From the NCBI RefSeq assembly GCF_004138135.1, contig NZ_RYFD01000037.1, positions 1 through 44,597 on the forward strand: a stretch of DNA of 44,597 nt. Direction: 5' to 3'. This DNA is from Candidatus Oscillochloris fontis. Its GTDB lineage: Bacteria > Chloroflexota > Chloroflexia > Chloroflexales > Chloroflexaceae. The notes below the pieces were generated by a model that searched no databases, was not told the origin of the DNA, and saw only the letters and a program-made list of their open reading frames with translations. This document shows positions 13,839-22,164 of the stretch, piece after piece; position 1 is the first letter of the stretch; every line of letters begins with the position of its first letter. A program made the position numbers and the translations under genes.

Positions 13839-15914
13839 CTACACATCCCGTACCCACGCATCCAACACCGAACTAAAGAGCCGCCCATCGGCGCGGAGGA
13901 TGCCGTGGCGCTGGAGTTTGGAACGCACGCCGGGGTGGGGCGCGGCGTGGCCGGGTATCCCGGCGGCGTGACGTAGGGCGTGGCGTTCAGCAGCGTTCAG
14001 TTTGTCCCAGAGGTTGGAGAAGTGCGGCCCCACCTCACGGGTATATTCAGCACGGGTGCGGGCGTGGTCGTTGTGGCTCCAGAGCAACTGGGCGGCCAGT
14101 TGGGTGTAGAAGGGCAACCCACCCGCCAGATCGTCAATCAACTCGATATCGGCGTTGCTCACATGCTCCGCCCCAAAGCCGTCGCGTACCAGTGCCTGCC
14201 ATTCGCCGCTACTCAGTGCGCCCAACTCGGTGGTGGTAAAGATATTGCCAAAGGGCGAAGTCAGGCCCAGATCGTGATAGATCGTATCAATCGGGTGTAC
14301 GGTGGCAATCACCAATGCGAAGTAGCCCTGGCTCGCCTTCTCGCGCCAATCACCGCCCCAGCCCTCAAAGGCCGGTAGGCGATCTTCAAGCTGCTCAAAC
14401 TCATCAATCAGCACGATCAGCCGCCGCCCCCGGTCGCGGAGGTGCTGGAGTCCATCGTCCACCGCCCAGGGATCATCATGCTCCTCGCGCCGCCAAGGGG
14501 CAGTGCCGGTCTGCTGCTCGATGCCCCGTCGCAGCCCCTCGGTGATGCCCGCCGGTGTCTGGAAGCGCGAGTCTTGCAGGCTGATGCGCACAACCAGCGG
14601 CGATTGTGCGTGGGTGCAGAATTCGCCGATACGCTGGTGGATATAGTTCAGGAGCGAACTCTTCCCGCTCCGCCGGTAGCCAACAATCGAGAGCGACTGC
14701 GGCACCACCCCACCGATGCGATCCTTAATCGCCCGGATCTGCTCGTGTCGCCCGCGCAACTGATCGGGTGGTACCGGTGGCCCGGCAATAAACGGGGTCC
14801 CCCCCGCACGTTGCGGGCGCAGCGGAGCCGCACCGTTCCACACCCGGCCATCACGCACGCGCATCGTCAGGGTGGGGCGCCACCAATCGGCATGCTCGCG
14901 CTGGGCGGCGCGGCGCGCCGCCGCCAGCGCCAAGTCAATCTGTGGCTCGCGGCGTAGCTCGGAGATGAGCGTGGGCAGCAGCGCATGCACCGCAGCGATA
15001 CTCACCCGCCCCTGCATGGCCACCACCGCCGACACCCCGGCGGCCACCAGCAATGGCCCCAGCGCCGCCAGTGCCTCGTCCCCATGATCCCGCCCCGCGC
15101 CCTCACAGGCGGCCAGAATGGCCAGTTGGGGGCGTCGTGTCGCTCCTTCTAACTCGCACCGGAGATCCGACCCTTTTACGCGGTCACTGGTAGCATCGGA
15201 TTTCTCCAGCCAAAGGATCGGCGTCCCATCCTGGAAACTGCCGTGGGCCACAATGATCAGCAACTCATAGCCATCACGCAGCGCCGCAAGCACATTGGCC
15301 ATGGTGGGCGGATTGTCGGTTTCACGCGCCAGCAGCGTAGCTTGAATCGGCGCAAGCGCCGTCATGATGCGCTGCTCTTCAGCACCAAGATCGAGTTGCG
15401 CCATATCAAAGCGGTGCAGATCAGTGGGACTCGCAATCACCACCAGGGCGCGCAGGTGCTGAACATCGGGCAGTTTCACCGGCTCGCCGTTGCCCCCCAA
15501 CAAATAGCGCGAGAGCAGCACCCGTTCATTGAGCGCCAAAAACGCACCAGTATCAGGATCTTGGAGCCACTCCCAGCGCACGCCATGCAGCGCCGCATCC
15601 TCTGGGTCGAGCGCCAAGCGCAGACGCAGCGGCGCGTTATGGCCGCGTGCCTGGGCGAGCGCCGCGCTAAACCCACGCCGTATCTGGTCGTCGGCGAAGA
15701 GCGTGGCGGTGAGCAACTGCCCGTAGGCTTGCGGATCAAGCTGCGTAGCACGCAGATTCTCATAATCAAACCGCACCGGGGCAAGCGACCTAGCCCCAGC
15801 GTCCTCTTCGGCGGCACTCGTACTCAAGCGTGAACGGACTCGCACCCGATACCCATCACTATGGGCTTCGCGTTCGAGGCTGATGCTGAGATCGACGAAG
15901 GTAGGGGTGGGCAT
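13839..15914 (-). CDS. CHAT caspase-like protease fused to AAA/STAND-like ATPase
   Basis: 691 residues. Residues about 130-375 form a CHAT (caspase-HetF-associated) peptidase with the dyad His 224 (LLIIVAHGSF) and Cys 270 (LAILAACEGAG). An ATPase domain follows, introduced by PFIAGPPVPPDQLRGRHEQI, with Walker A GYRRSGKSS (412-420) and Walker B LIVLIDEFEQL (D504, E505). A winged-helix-like end closes the protein. CHAT proteases in bacterial conflict systems are often activated by an NTPase or repeat sensor. HepT module 2 ends 47 bases upstream on the same strand, and the membrane ATPase lies downstream. No TPR or Cas partner is present. Target and trigger are unknown. Confidence 0.87.
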   Translation of the reverse strand: MPTPTFVDLSISLEREAHSDGYRVRVRSRLSTSAAEEDAGARSLAPVRFDYENLRATQLDPQAYGQLLTATLFADDQIRRGFSAALAQARGHNAPLRLRLALDPEDAALHGVRWEWLQDPDTGAFLALNERVLLSRYLLGGNGEPVKLPDVQHLRALVVIASPTDLHRFDMAQLDLGAEEQRIMTALAPIQATLLARETDNPPTMANVLAALRDGYELLIIVAHGSFQDGTPILWLEKSDATSDRVKGSDLRCELEGATRRPQLAILAACEGAGRDHGDEALAALGPLLVAAGVSAVVAMQGRVSIAAVHALLPTLISELRREPQIDLALAAARRAAQREHADWWRPTLTMRVRDGRVWNGAAPLRPQRAGGTPFIAGPPVPPDQLRGRHEQIRAIKDRIGGVVPQSLSIVGYRRSGKSSLLNYIHQRIGEFCTHAQSPLVVRISLQDSRFQTPAGITEGLRRGIEQQTGTAPWRREEHDDPWAVDDGLQHLRDRGRRLIVLIDEFEQLEDRLPAFEGWGGDWREKASQGYFALVIATVHPIDTIYHDLGLTSPFGNIFTTTELGALSSGEWQALVRDGFGAEHVSNADIELIDDLAGGLPFYTQLAAQLLWSHNDHARTRAEYTREVGPHFSNLWDKLNAAERHALRHAAGIPGHAAPHPGVRSKLQRHGILRADGRLFSSVLDAWVRDV

Positions 15915-15961
15915 GGAACTTTTATTCTACTTATACACCAGACAGTGCTATAGGACGCCTT

Positions 15962-16333
15962 CTATTCACCTATTTCACCCGCAGCAATTCGCTCGGTATG
16001 GATCAGTGCTGCAAGGGGTGCGCGTACCATTGGCAAATCGTCCGTCACCGTTTGCCAGAGAATGTCCAGATCAACCACATCGTACTGGTGGATCAAGCGG
16101 TCACGCATACCAGCCATGAGCCGCCAGGGTATTGCTGGATGACGCATACGAACCGCTTCAGGAATACGCTTTGCAGCTTCGCCCATCACCTCTAGAGCGC
16201 GGGTGACAGCATAGACTGTCTTGAGATCAGCCTTGAAACTACGCACATTCATATCTTGGACAAAGTCCATTGCGCTGTCCATGGCTGTAGCAATGTCTTC
16301 AAGGTAATCTAGATAGGTTCGTGACTCACTCAT
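15962..16333 (-). CDS. HepT-like toxin (HEPN ribonuclease), module 2
   Basis: 123 residues with the HEPN signature RDRLIHQY (R77, H82, Y84). It overlaps the MNT stop by ATGA (16330-16333). It shares little sequence with module 1 at 5110, so the two pairs are separate acquisitions or old paralogs. It ends 47 bases before the CHAT-ATPase gene on the same strand and could be co-transcribed with it. Confidence 0.88.
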   Translation of the reverse strand: MSESRTYLDYLEDIATAMDSAMDFVQDMNVRSFKADLKTVYAVTRALEVMGEAAKRIPEAVRMRHPAIPWRLMAGMRDRLIHQYDVVDLDILWQTVTDDLPMVRAPLAALIHTERIAAGEIGE

Positions 16334-16659
16334 ATTAAGATCACTTCGCTAAGAATGCGGGTCGCAATGCGTGGGCGTAGCGCACTTTTGACTGCCAAAT
16401 CCACCTTGATATTGAGCAACGCACTAAGATCGTCTTCAAGTGCCACAAGCTTGAAGAGACCTGGCGTTTCACTGAAACTGACCAAGACATCAAGATCGCT
16501 GGCTGGATGTTGCTGGTTACGCACATAGGAGCCAAAGACCCCGATCTCGGCGATCTGGTAGCGGGCGCTGAGATCGGCACGGTGCGTGCGTAAGTGTTCA
16601 ATATAGTTGTGGATTGGCCAATCGGTCGGTGGTACGCTCTTGGTGATCGCGGTTGCCAT
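16330..16659 (-). CDS. MNT-type nucleotidyltransferase antitoxin, module 2
   Basis: 109 residues. Nucleotidyltransferase core VFGSYVRNQQHPASDLDVLV with GS at 43-44 and acidic residues D55 and D57. AAGGGG lies before the ATG at 16659. Partner of the overlapping HepT gene and first gene of the leftward block that includes the CHAT and membrane ATPases. Confidence 0.88.
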   Translation of the reverse strand: MATAITKSVPPTDWPIHNYIEHLRTHRADLSARYQIAEIGVFGSYVRNQQHPASDLDVLVSFSETPGLFKLVALEDDLSALLNIKVDLAVKSALRPRIATRILSEVILI

Positions 16660-16820
16660 GATTGTCCCCTTCCGTTGGCTGGAGCCTCTGCGTTGGTATG
16701 TTCAAGTATAACATAGCGGTTTGGGCGGTAGAGATGCACCATGTTGTGCCTCCTATCCCCATCCCTCCCCCAACCATGCTACAATATCCCCAATATCCCC
16801 GCATACAAAGGAATACTACT

Positions 16821-18302
16821 ATGCCGCATCGGTTGATCATCACATGGATTGCGATTATCGCCTTGGCCGGTGTTGTCATTCCCCACGTCACATCTGCTCA
16901 AACCGATGAGCGTTGTTTCCCTGAAACCAACCAGTGTATTCGTGGCCCAATTCGAGCCTATTGGGAACGCAATGGCGGCTTGCCCGTCTTTGGCTACCCC
17001 ACCAGCACCCAGAGTGCTGAGACGGTCGAGGGGCGCTATTTGCAGGTGCAGTGGTTCGAGCGGGATCGCCTCGAAATCCAGGTTGATGGCCTCGTTACGG
17101 CTGGGCGCTTGGGGGCGCAGCGCCTTGAACAGTTGGGGACACCCTGGCAGTTCCGTTCGGGTGGGCGCGCTGATCCTGGGTGTCGCCTCTTCCCAGAGAC
17201 GGGCTATCAGATGTGTGGGGCAATTGCGGATTATTGGAATCGCTATGGCGGGCTGGAGCGTTTTGGCTTCCCGCTGACCGATCCGTTCCAGACGGAGCTT
17301 GAGGGGCGGATGTATACGGTGCAGTATTTCGAGCGCCGCCGCTTCGAGTTGCATCCTGAGATTGGCCCCAACGCGGTGCTGCTGGGGTTGTTGGGCAATG
17401 AGGTGCTGGCCTTCCGTAACGGTGGCTCCCAGCCCACGCCGGTGCCAACCACGCCGCCCTACCCCAACCCGGCACCGTCGTCTGCCCCGACGGCGACCCC
17501 AACCCCAACCAGCATCCCCAGTGCAACCCCAACCAGCATCCCCACCGCCACGCCATCGCCGACGCCCGCCAGTACGCCGCTGGCGCTCCCCGATACATGG
17601 CTGGAGCGGGTGAATGCCTACCGCGCCCTGGCGGGGGTTGCGGCAGTGAATGCCGATACAACGCTCAACGATAACTGTTACCAGCATGCTCGCTACATGG
17701 CCGAGAATAATGATCTGACCCACAACCAGAATGCGCAGTTGCCATGGGCTTCACCCGCCGGGCAGATCTGTGCCGAGAAGGGTAATGCATGGCTGGGGAG
17801 TGGTACGGGTTGGCAGCCCCGCGATGCGGTTGATGGCTGGATGTCTTCGGTTGGGCACCGGCTCTGGTTGCTCTACCCCACCACACCGACGTTTGGCTTC
17901 GGCTTCTATACTACGGCCAATGGCCAGCGCAGTGCGGCGGGCTTGGATGTGCTCTCGTATGCCAACTTCAATGCCGATAGCGGCTTTACCCAGTGGCCCA
18001 TCCGTTACCCGGCCTCTGGCCAGATCAGTATCCCCGCCAGCCAGTATGCGATTACGCTGCTCTGGCCCTACTTTAAGGATACGCCCCAGATCCGTAGTAC
18101 CAGCCTCAGCACTCAGGATGGGACGCCCGTACTGCATAGTGCCAGCAACAACCTGCCCGCTGGTCATAAGGGGATTCTGATCAAGCCCAACGCCAACCTC
18201 GCCGATAATACGATCTATCGGGTGCAGGTTGAGGGGACGTATGCGGGGCAGACGTTTAGTTATTCTTGGTTGTTCTCGACGGGGGATACGGCGCTTCCGT
18301 AG
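16821..18302 (+). CDS. Secreted CAP/SCP-domain protein with W-x-R-x-GGL repeats
   Basis: 493 residues. A signal peptide (about 1-27, LIITWIAIIALAGVVIP) is followed by two copies of a repeat, CIRGPIRAYWERNGGLPVFG and CGAIADYWNRYGGLERFGFP, each ending in an FER-R-E box (about 35-190). A Pro/Thr-rich linker (about 205-260) leads to a CAP domain (about 265-385) with WLERVNAYRALAGV and ARYMAENNDLTHNQN, then a C-terminal beta-rich tail. Probably extracellular or surface-bound; CAP proteins have varied functions. Start at 16821 has AAAGGA about 8 bases upstream and begins a good signal peptide, unlike the in-frame Met at 16662. Confidence 0.87.
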   Translation: MPHRLIITWIAIIALAGVVIPHVTSAQTDERCFPETNQCIRGPIRAYWERNGGLPVFGYPTSTQSAETVEGRYLQVQWFERDRLEIQVDGLVTAGRLGAQRLEQLGTPWQFRSGGRADPGCRLFPETGYQMCGAIADYWNRYGGLERFGFPLTDPFQTELEGRMYTVQYFERRRFELHPEIGPNAVLLGLLGNEVLAFRNGGSQPTPVPTTPPYPNPAPSSAPTATPTPTSIPSATPTSIPTATPSPTPASTPLALPDTWLERVNAYRALAGVAAVNADTTLNDNCYQHARYMAENNDLTHNQNAQLPWASPAGQICAEKGNAWLGSGTGWQPRDAVDGWMSSVGHRLWLLYPTTPTFGFGFYTTANGQRSAAGLDVLSYANFNADSGFTQWPIRYPASGQISIPASQYAITLLWPYFKDTPQIRSTSLSTQDGTPVLHSASNNLPAGHKGILIKPNANLADNTIYRVQVEGTYAGQTFSYSWLFSTGDTALP

Positions 18303-18379
18303 GGATGTTGTTGCTCACGCGAAGGCGCGAAAGGTTTTGAGAATCTTTGCGTCTTCGTGCCTTTGCGTCAAACCGTGAT
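18303..18379. repeat. Core copy of the CGCAAAGG palindrome
   Basis: ACGCGAAGGCGCGAAAGGTTTT and its inverted partner CTTTGCGTCTTCGTGCCTTTG lie between convergent genes. Terminal GTAAC repeats are missing. The right arm (TTTGACGCAAAGG read leftward) supplies the TGA stop of the ACT-domain gene. Confidence 0.7.
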
Positions 18380-18778
18380 TTGATCACGCATCCCCACCAA
18401 GATCTCCACCGCTCGTGGCCCAGCCTCTAGCGGCACAAAGAGGTGATCGTGGTAGTAGCCCGCAACCACATTGCAACTGATCCCGGCCTGACTCAGCGCA
18501 TGCGCCACTGCCGCTGTCAGGCCGACGGCATCAAGGGCTGAGTGAATGGTGAGGGTGATCCATGCACTGACGAAGGTGTAGGGCAGCCCGTGCTGCTCGG
18601 CGCTCTCGCGGGGTAGAATCAGGGTCAGCCCCGCATCCTCGCGGAAGGTGCCGATCACCGTAGCGGGGATGCTGGGGCTATCCGGGGCGACGCAGCAGAA
18701 GACATACGCGCCGGGGTTGAGGTGCGGCTGCATCTCGCGGATTAGGCGGGAGAGATCGGTTTCGCCGGTGGGGGGCAT
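18368..18778 (-). CDS. ACT-domain protein
   Basis: 136 residues, a stand-alone protein of the ACT-fold family (often listed as ACT_3/ACT_7-type). Conserved blocks are GLTLILPRESAEQHGLPY, FVSAWITLTIHSALDAVGL and ISCNVVAGYYHDHLFVP. ACT folds usually bind amino acids, but no function is established for this group to my knowledge. The stop codon TGA comes from the neighbouring repeat (GTT TGA CGC), so the last residues may be recent. Confidence 0.82.
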   Translation of the reverse strand: MPPTGETDLSRLIREMQPHLNPGAYVFCCVAPDSPSIPATVIGTFREDAGLTLILPRESAEQHGLPYTFVSAWITLTIHSALDAVGLTAAVAHALSQAGISCNVVAGYYHDHLFVPLEAGPRAVEILVGMRDQITV

Positions 18779-18790
18779 AAAAACTGCGCT

Positions 18791-19028
18791 TTAGACTGCC
18801 ATAAGAATGGCCAGAAGTTGTGACGGGTTGAGTACAGGCACAATCCCGGTAAGACGGTTGATATGTTCGTTGTCAAGGCTGATCAATGTGGTCTTTGCCG
18901 CCAGTGCTAGTGCTGCATAGACCGAATCGGCACCTCTAAGACGATGTTGGGCATTTTCGGCTTATTTCATGGCCAGATTCGAGAGTGTCCACCCCATTGA
19001 CCCATACACTGGTGTCTATGGTATACAT
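18791..19028 (-). pseudogene. Broken PIN-domain toxin gene (VapC-like)
   Basis: The start ATG at 19028 opens a PIN N-terminus, MYTIDTSVWVN. Farther on, in a different frame, comes a PIN C-terminus: HRLRGADSVYAALALAAKTT followed by LISLDNEH, with a stop at 18791-18793. The middle (on the order of 60-70 codons in intact PIN proteins) is gone, and the two parts are joined with a frameshift; an in-frame TAA also lies just before the C-terminal part. The ATG overlaps the antitoxin stop (TAATG), the arrangement of an intact pair. The toxin cannot be functional. Confidence 0.8.
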
Positions 19029-19264
19029 TAGCGTCGACTTTCGGTGGCTTCGGTGGTAGCACTACGCGCACCAACTAATGTCGGTGACGCCGCGATCATA
19101 TCCATTGTGCTAAATAATGTTGCCCATGGGTCACTGATCGTGGATGTGGGGTGTATGGTTGCACTGGCCATATCTTGCGCAATCAGGGCAATGAGTCTCG
19201 CTCGTTCATGGATTGATAGTTGGCGAGCTAGAGCAAGTGCTTGATCAATGGTGGTTGTAGTCAT
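19028..19264 (-). CDS. VapB-like antitoxin, partner of the broken PIN toxin
   Basis: 78 residues. The N-terminal half IDQALALARQLSIHERARLI is the helix typical of small antitoxins paired with PIN toxins in cyanobacteria and Chloroflexota; the C-terminal half is Ser/Thr/Ala-rich and probably the disordered toxin-binding tail. Intact, while its toxin is broken. GGAAT lies before the ATG at 19264. Confidence 0.7.
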   Translation of the reverse strand: MTTTTIDQALALARQLSIHERARLIALIAQDMASATIHPTSTISDPWATLFSTMDMIAASPTLVGARSATTEATESRR

Positions 19265-19285
19265 GGTTCATTCCAGAAGACACAA

Positions 19286-19308
19286 ACGCCGCCCGGTAGA
19301 GGCGGCGT
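19286..19308 (-). terminator. Terminator-like hairpin after tRNA-Ser
   Basis: ACGCCGCC (19286-19293) pairs with GGCGGCGT (19301-19308). Read leftward the hairpin is followed by TTTGTG, a weak T-run, just downstream of tRNA-Ser. Confidence 0.6.
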
Positions 19309-19319
19309 GGCTGTGATTA

Positions 19320-19410
19320 TGGCGGGGAGAGAGAGATTCGAACTCTCGAGGGCTTTTTAGACCCTACTCGTTTTCGAGACGAGCACGTTCAACCGCTCCG
19401 TCATCTCCCC
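19320..19410 (-). tRNA. tRNA-Ser (anticodon CGA)
   Basis: Acceptor GGGGAGA pairs with TCTCCCC. The anticodon stem CTCGT/ACGAG has the loop CTCGAAA (anticodon CGA). A long variable arm (AGGGTCTAAAAAGCCCT) marks a class II tRNA. T-loop TTCGAAT, discriminator G and encoded CCA at 19320-19322. Confidence 0.93.
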
Positions 19411-19425
19411 GCGATTGCAGGCGCT

Positions 19426-19454
19426 ATTATACACAGGTTGCGCCCTTGCTGCAA
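19426..19454 (-). promoter_or_regulatory. Promoter of tRNA-Ser
   Basis: On the minus strand TTGCAG (19454-19449) and a perfect TATAAT (19431-19426) with 17-base spacing, 16 bases before the tRNA. Confidence 0.75.
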
Positions 19455-19468
19455 ATCTGAACCTTTGC

Positions 19469-19604
19469 GTAACTGTTCACACTTGGGGTAAAAGAAATCT
19501 CGTATTGACGCAAAGGCGCAAGGACGCAAAGGTTTTGTTGCAGGCTTTGCGCCTTGGCGTCTTTGCGTCAAAACCGGAATGCTAGGAGAAGTGTGAACTC
19601 TTAC
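19469..19604. mobile_element. Complete GTAA miniature element with 8-bp target duplication
   Basis: 136 bp. The left end GTAACTGTTCACACTT (19469-19484) matches the inverted right end AAGTGTGAACTCTTAC (19589-19604) at 14 of 16 positions. The inside is the CGCAAAGG palindrome around TTTTGTTGCAGG. The 8 bases before it, ACCTTTGC (19461-19468), are repeated exactly after it (19605-19612), as expected for a target-site duplication. GTAA ends and an 8-bp duplication are features of IS66-family transposition. It has no coding capacity. Confidence 0.85.
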
Positions 19605-19677
19605 ACCTTTGCGCTACCCTCAAACGGTATATCATAGGGGAGTTACGATCTTCCATACCAATACCAATGGGTACGCT

Positions 19678-22158
19678 ATGCTCCATCTCACCGACCAACA
19701 ACAGCAGATTGTTGCCCACTCCCACGGCCCGGCGCTGGTCTTTGCGGTGGCCGGGGCGGGTAAGACGACCGCGATGGTGCATCGGGTTGAGCGTCTGGTG
19801 CGCGAGCGTGTCTTTGCGCCACGCCGGATTCTGGTTAGTTCGTTTAACCGTGCGGCGGTGGATACGATTGGCCACGCGCTGGCGCAGTGGCCGCATTGCG
19901 CTACGGTGGCCCGTCATACCCTCCACGCCCTCGGCTTCAAGATTATCCGCCACGCCGCGCAGCATAGCGCGCTGCCCGCCATTCCCGCTGATGGCCTCAA
20001 GACCAATGGCGAGGAGCGCACGCTGCTCTGGGCCGCCCGCGATCTCGCCCGCCAGCGCGGGTTGGTCGGTGCTGATGATCTGGATGCCATGGATGACCAG
20101 GATCTCCTGACCTATATCGCGGTCTGTAAGAGTAATCTGCGCTACCCCGATCTGGAGGCGGCGCGGCTCCCCGCTGCTGCGCAGCACCTTGCCACCCAAG
20201 CCGAACCCCCGCCGGGCTTGCCCTACTACCGCGATCTCTACCGTCTCTATGAGGAGGTGCGCCACGAGCGTGGGTGGATCACCTTTGATGATATGCTCTT
20301 GCTTGGTTGGGAGTTGTTGGTGCGCCATGCCGATCTGCGTCAGTATTGGCAGCAATCCTATGATGCAGTGCTGGTGGATGAGTTCCAGGATGTCAGTCTC
20401 GCGCAGGCCGAGATGCTCGATCTCTTGGTGGCGCAGCATCGCAATGTGATGGCGATTGGTGATGATGACCAGACGATCTATGGCTTTCGCGGTGCGCAGA
20501 TGGCTTTCTTTCGCGGTTTTGCCCAGCGCTATAACGCCCAGATCTATGAGATGACCGATAACTTTCGTTGTCGGGTTGGGCATGTGGTGTTGGCCAACCG
20601 GGTCATCGCCCAGAACCGCGAGCGCCACCCGAAGACGCTCGTGGCGGCGCGTGGTTGGGGTGGACAAACGGCGCTCCACACTGCGCCCACCGATCTGGCG
20701 ATGGCGCGTCTTGTGGCCGAACGGGTGGCGGCGGCCCATTCTGCTGGCTATCGCTATGCCCAGATCGCGGTGCTGGTGCGTCTGAATGCGCATACCCCGC
20801 TTATCGAGCAAGCCCTGATCTCGGCCCATATCCCCTACCAGATGGCGGGCGATGAGCCGTTCTTCCGGCGGCGTGAGATTGCCGATCTCTTCGCCTATGT
20901 TGAACTTGCCGCCTTTGACCAGCGGTTGCGTGCGCAGCAGCCACTGAGTCCAGCGCAGGCTGAACGTCTGACTGCCTGTTGGCGCCGCCTCTATAATCGC
21001 CCCAAGCGCTACCTGAACCGCCAGTTATCCCAGGAGTGCCTCACTGCGGCGCTGCATCACCACCACCCCCTGAGTGTTACGCTCCCGACCCTGGCGGATC
21101 GGGTGACGGCGCGGGTCGCCAATGGGTTGCGCGATCTGGCTGAGTTGTTGGTCTGGTTGGGGACGGCGCAAGCCACGCTGCCTGCCGCCGATCTGTTGGC
21201 GGAACTTGATGAGCGTTTGGGCTACCAGGATTTTTTGCGTACCCAGAGCGGCTTTCCTGAAACCGGCGCGGGCTACGCGGCGAACGTCGAGGCTTGTCTG
21301 CTCTATGCGCAGGGCAAAGGAACGATGAGCCAGTTCCGCGCCCATTTGGCCGAACTTGAAACCGAGCGCGCCCAGCTTACGCCGCAGTCCGATGCGGTCG
21401 ATCTGCGCACGATCCATCGCGCCAAGGGCTTGGAGTGGCCGGTGGTGCTACTCCCCTTTTGCAATGCGGGCCACATGCCCTTCCGTGGATCTGAGGATCT
21501 GGAGGAGGAGCGGCGTATCTTCTATGTCGCCTTGACGCGGGCGCGGGAAGAGTTGCACCTCTATGCGGTGGAAGATCGCGAGACTGAACTCTCGCCCTTC
21601 TTGTTGGCGGTGGGCGCGAACGCGCTGCTGCGCCAATCTGAGCAGTTTGCGGCGCTGCTGGAGCGTGACCCGCTTACCTGGAGTGCCGCCGAGACCCTCA
21701 ATGTGGCCACTTTTCCGCGTGAATATGGCCAAGAACGCCTGTTGCGCCACTGGTGGCAGGCTGCCCCGGAGGTGCGTCGCCGGGTCGCCGGACGGGTCGT
21801 GGCGCTGATTGAACACCTCGACGCCCAACAAGCGGCGGAGCGTCTCGGCCTTACTCGTGCCGACCCGGAGTTATGGGCGGAGTTGGCCGGGCCAGTTGTG
21901 GATCTGCCGCGTGCCCCGTTCACAGGGCTGGAGCACTTGTTAAAGCCGCCCCCGCCGAGTGCGCCCCCTAGCCAGCCCACGCCCTACCGGGTGGGTGAGC
22001 GGGTGCAGCATCCCCACTTTGGCCAGGGCACTGTGATTGCGGTCGAGGCGGGTCGCAGTGGACGTTCGGTTGAGTGCTACCTGACGGTGCGCTTCAACGG
22101 GCGTGCGCCGGTGAAGTTGCTGGCCGGGATTGCGCCGATCCGGCGGATTGGGGAGTAG
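19678..22158 (+). CDS. UvrD/PcrA/Rep-like superfamily 1 DNA helicase
   Basis: 826 residues. 3'-5' DNA helicase of the UvrD/Rep group by motif: Walker A AVAGAGKTT (GAGKT at 26-30), Walker B VDEFQDVS, motif III IGDDDQTIYGFRGA, motif V TIHRAKGLEW and motif VI YVALTRAREEL. The C-terminus has a PcrA-type module, RVGERVQHPHFGQGTVIAVE, which in PcrA contacts RNA polymerase. It is longer than usual between domains and lacks the AddB-type iron-sulfur cysteines. Start at 19678 (MLHLTDQQQQ) gives the typical N-terminus; an upstream Met at 19609 lies in the miniature element's target duplication. Confidence 0.92.
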   Translation: MLHLTDQQQQIVAHSHGPALVFAVAGAGKTTAMVHRVERLVRERVFAPRRILVSSFNRAAVDTIGHALAQWPHCATVARHTLHALGFKIIRHAAQHSALPAIPADGLKTNGEERTLLWAARDLARQRGLVGADDLDAMDDQDLLTYIAVCKSNLRYPDLEAARLPAAAQHLATQAEPPPGLPYYRDLYRLYEEVRHERGWITFDDMLLLGWELLVRHADLRQYWQQSYDAVLVDEFQDVSLAQAEMLDLLVAQHRNVMAIGDDDQTIYGFRGAQMAFFRGFAQRYNAQIYEMTDNFRCRVGHVVLANRVIAQNRERHPKTLVAARGWGGQTALHTAPTDLAMARLVAERVAAAHSAGYRYAQIAVLVRLNAHTPLIEQALISAHIPYQMAGDEPFFRRREIADLFAYVELAAFDQRLRAQQPLSPAQAERLTACWRRLYNRPKRYLNRQLSQECLTAALHHHHPLSVTLPTLADRVTARVANGLRDLAELLVWLGTAQATLPAADLLAELDERLGYQDFLRTQSGFPETGAGYAANVEACLLYAQGKGTMSQFRAHLAELETERAQLTPQSDAVDLRTIHRAKGLEWPVVLLPFCNAGHMPFRGSEDLEEERRIFYVALTRAREELHLYAVEDRETELSPFLLAVGANALLRQSEQFAALLERDPLTWSAAETLNVATFPREYGQERLLRHWWQAAPEVRRRVAGRVVALIEHLDAQQAAERLGLTRADPELWAELAGPVVDLPRAPFTGLEHLLKPPPPSAPPSQPTPYRVGERVQHPHFGQGTVIAVEAGRSGRSVECYLTVRFNGRAPVKLLAGIAPIRRIGE

Positions 22159-22164
22159 GATGTT

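Noticed and set aside
13839-15914. CRISPR-linked CHAT protease (type III-E craspase)
   Set aside because: No TPR region, no Cas7-11/gRAMP gene and no array in the window; the protein carries its own ATPase.
16662-16820. N-terminal extension of the CAP protein
   Set aside because: The extension has no signal peptide and overlaps the MNT promoter region; the Met at 16821 has a ribosome site and a signal peptide.
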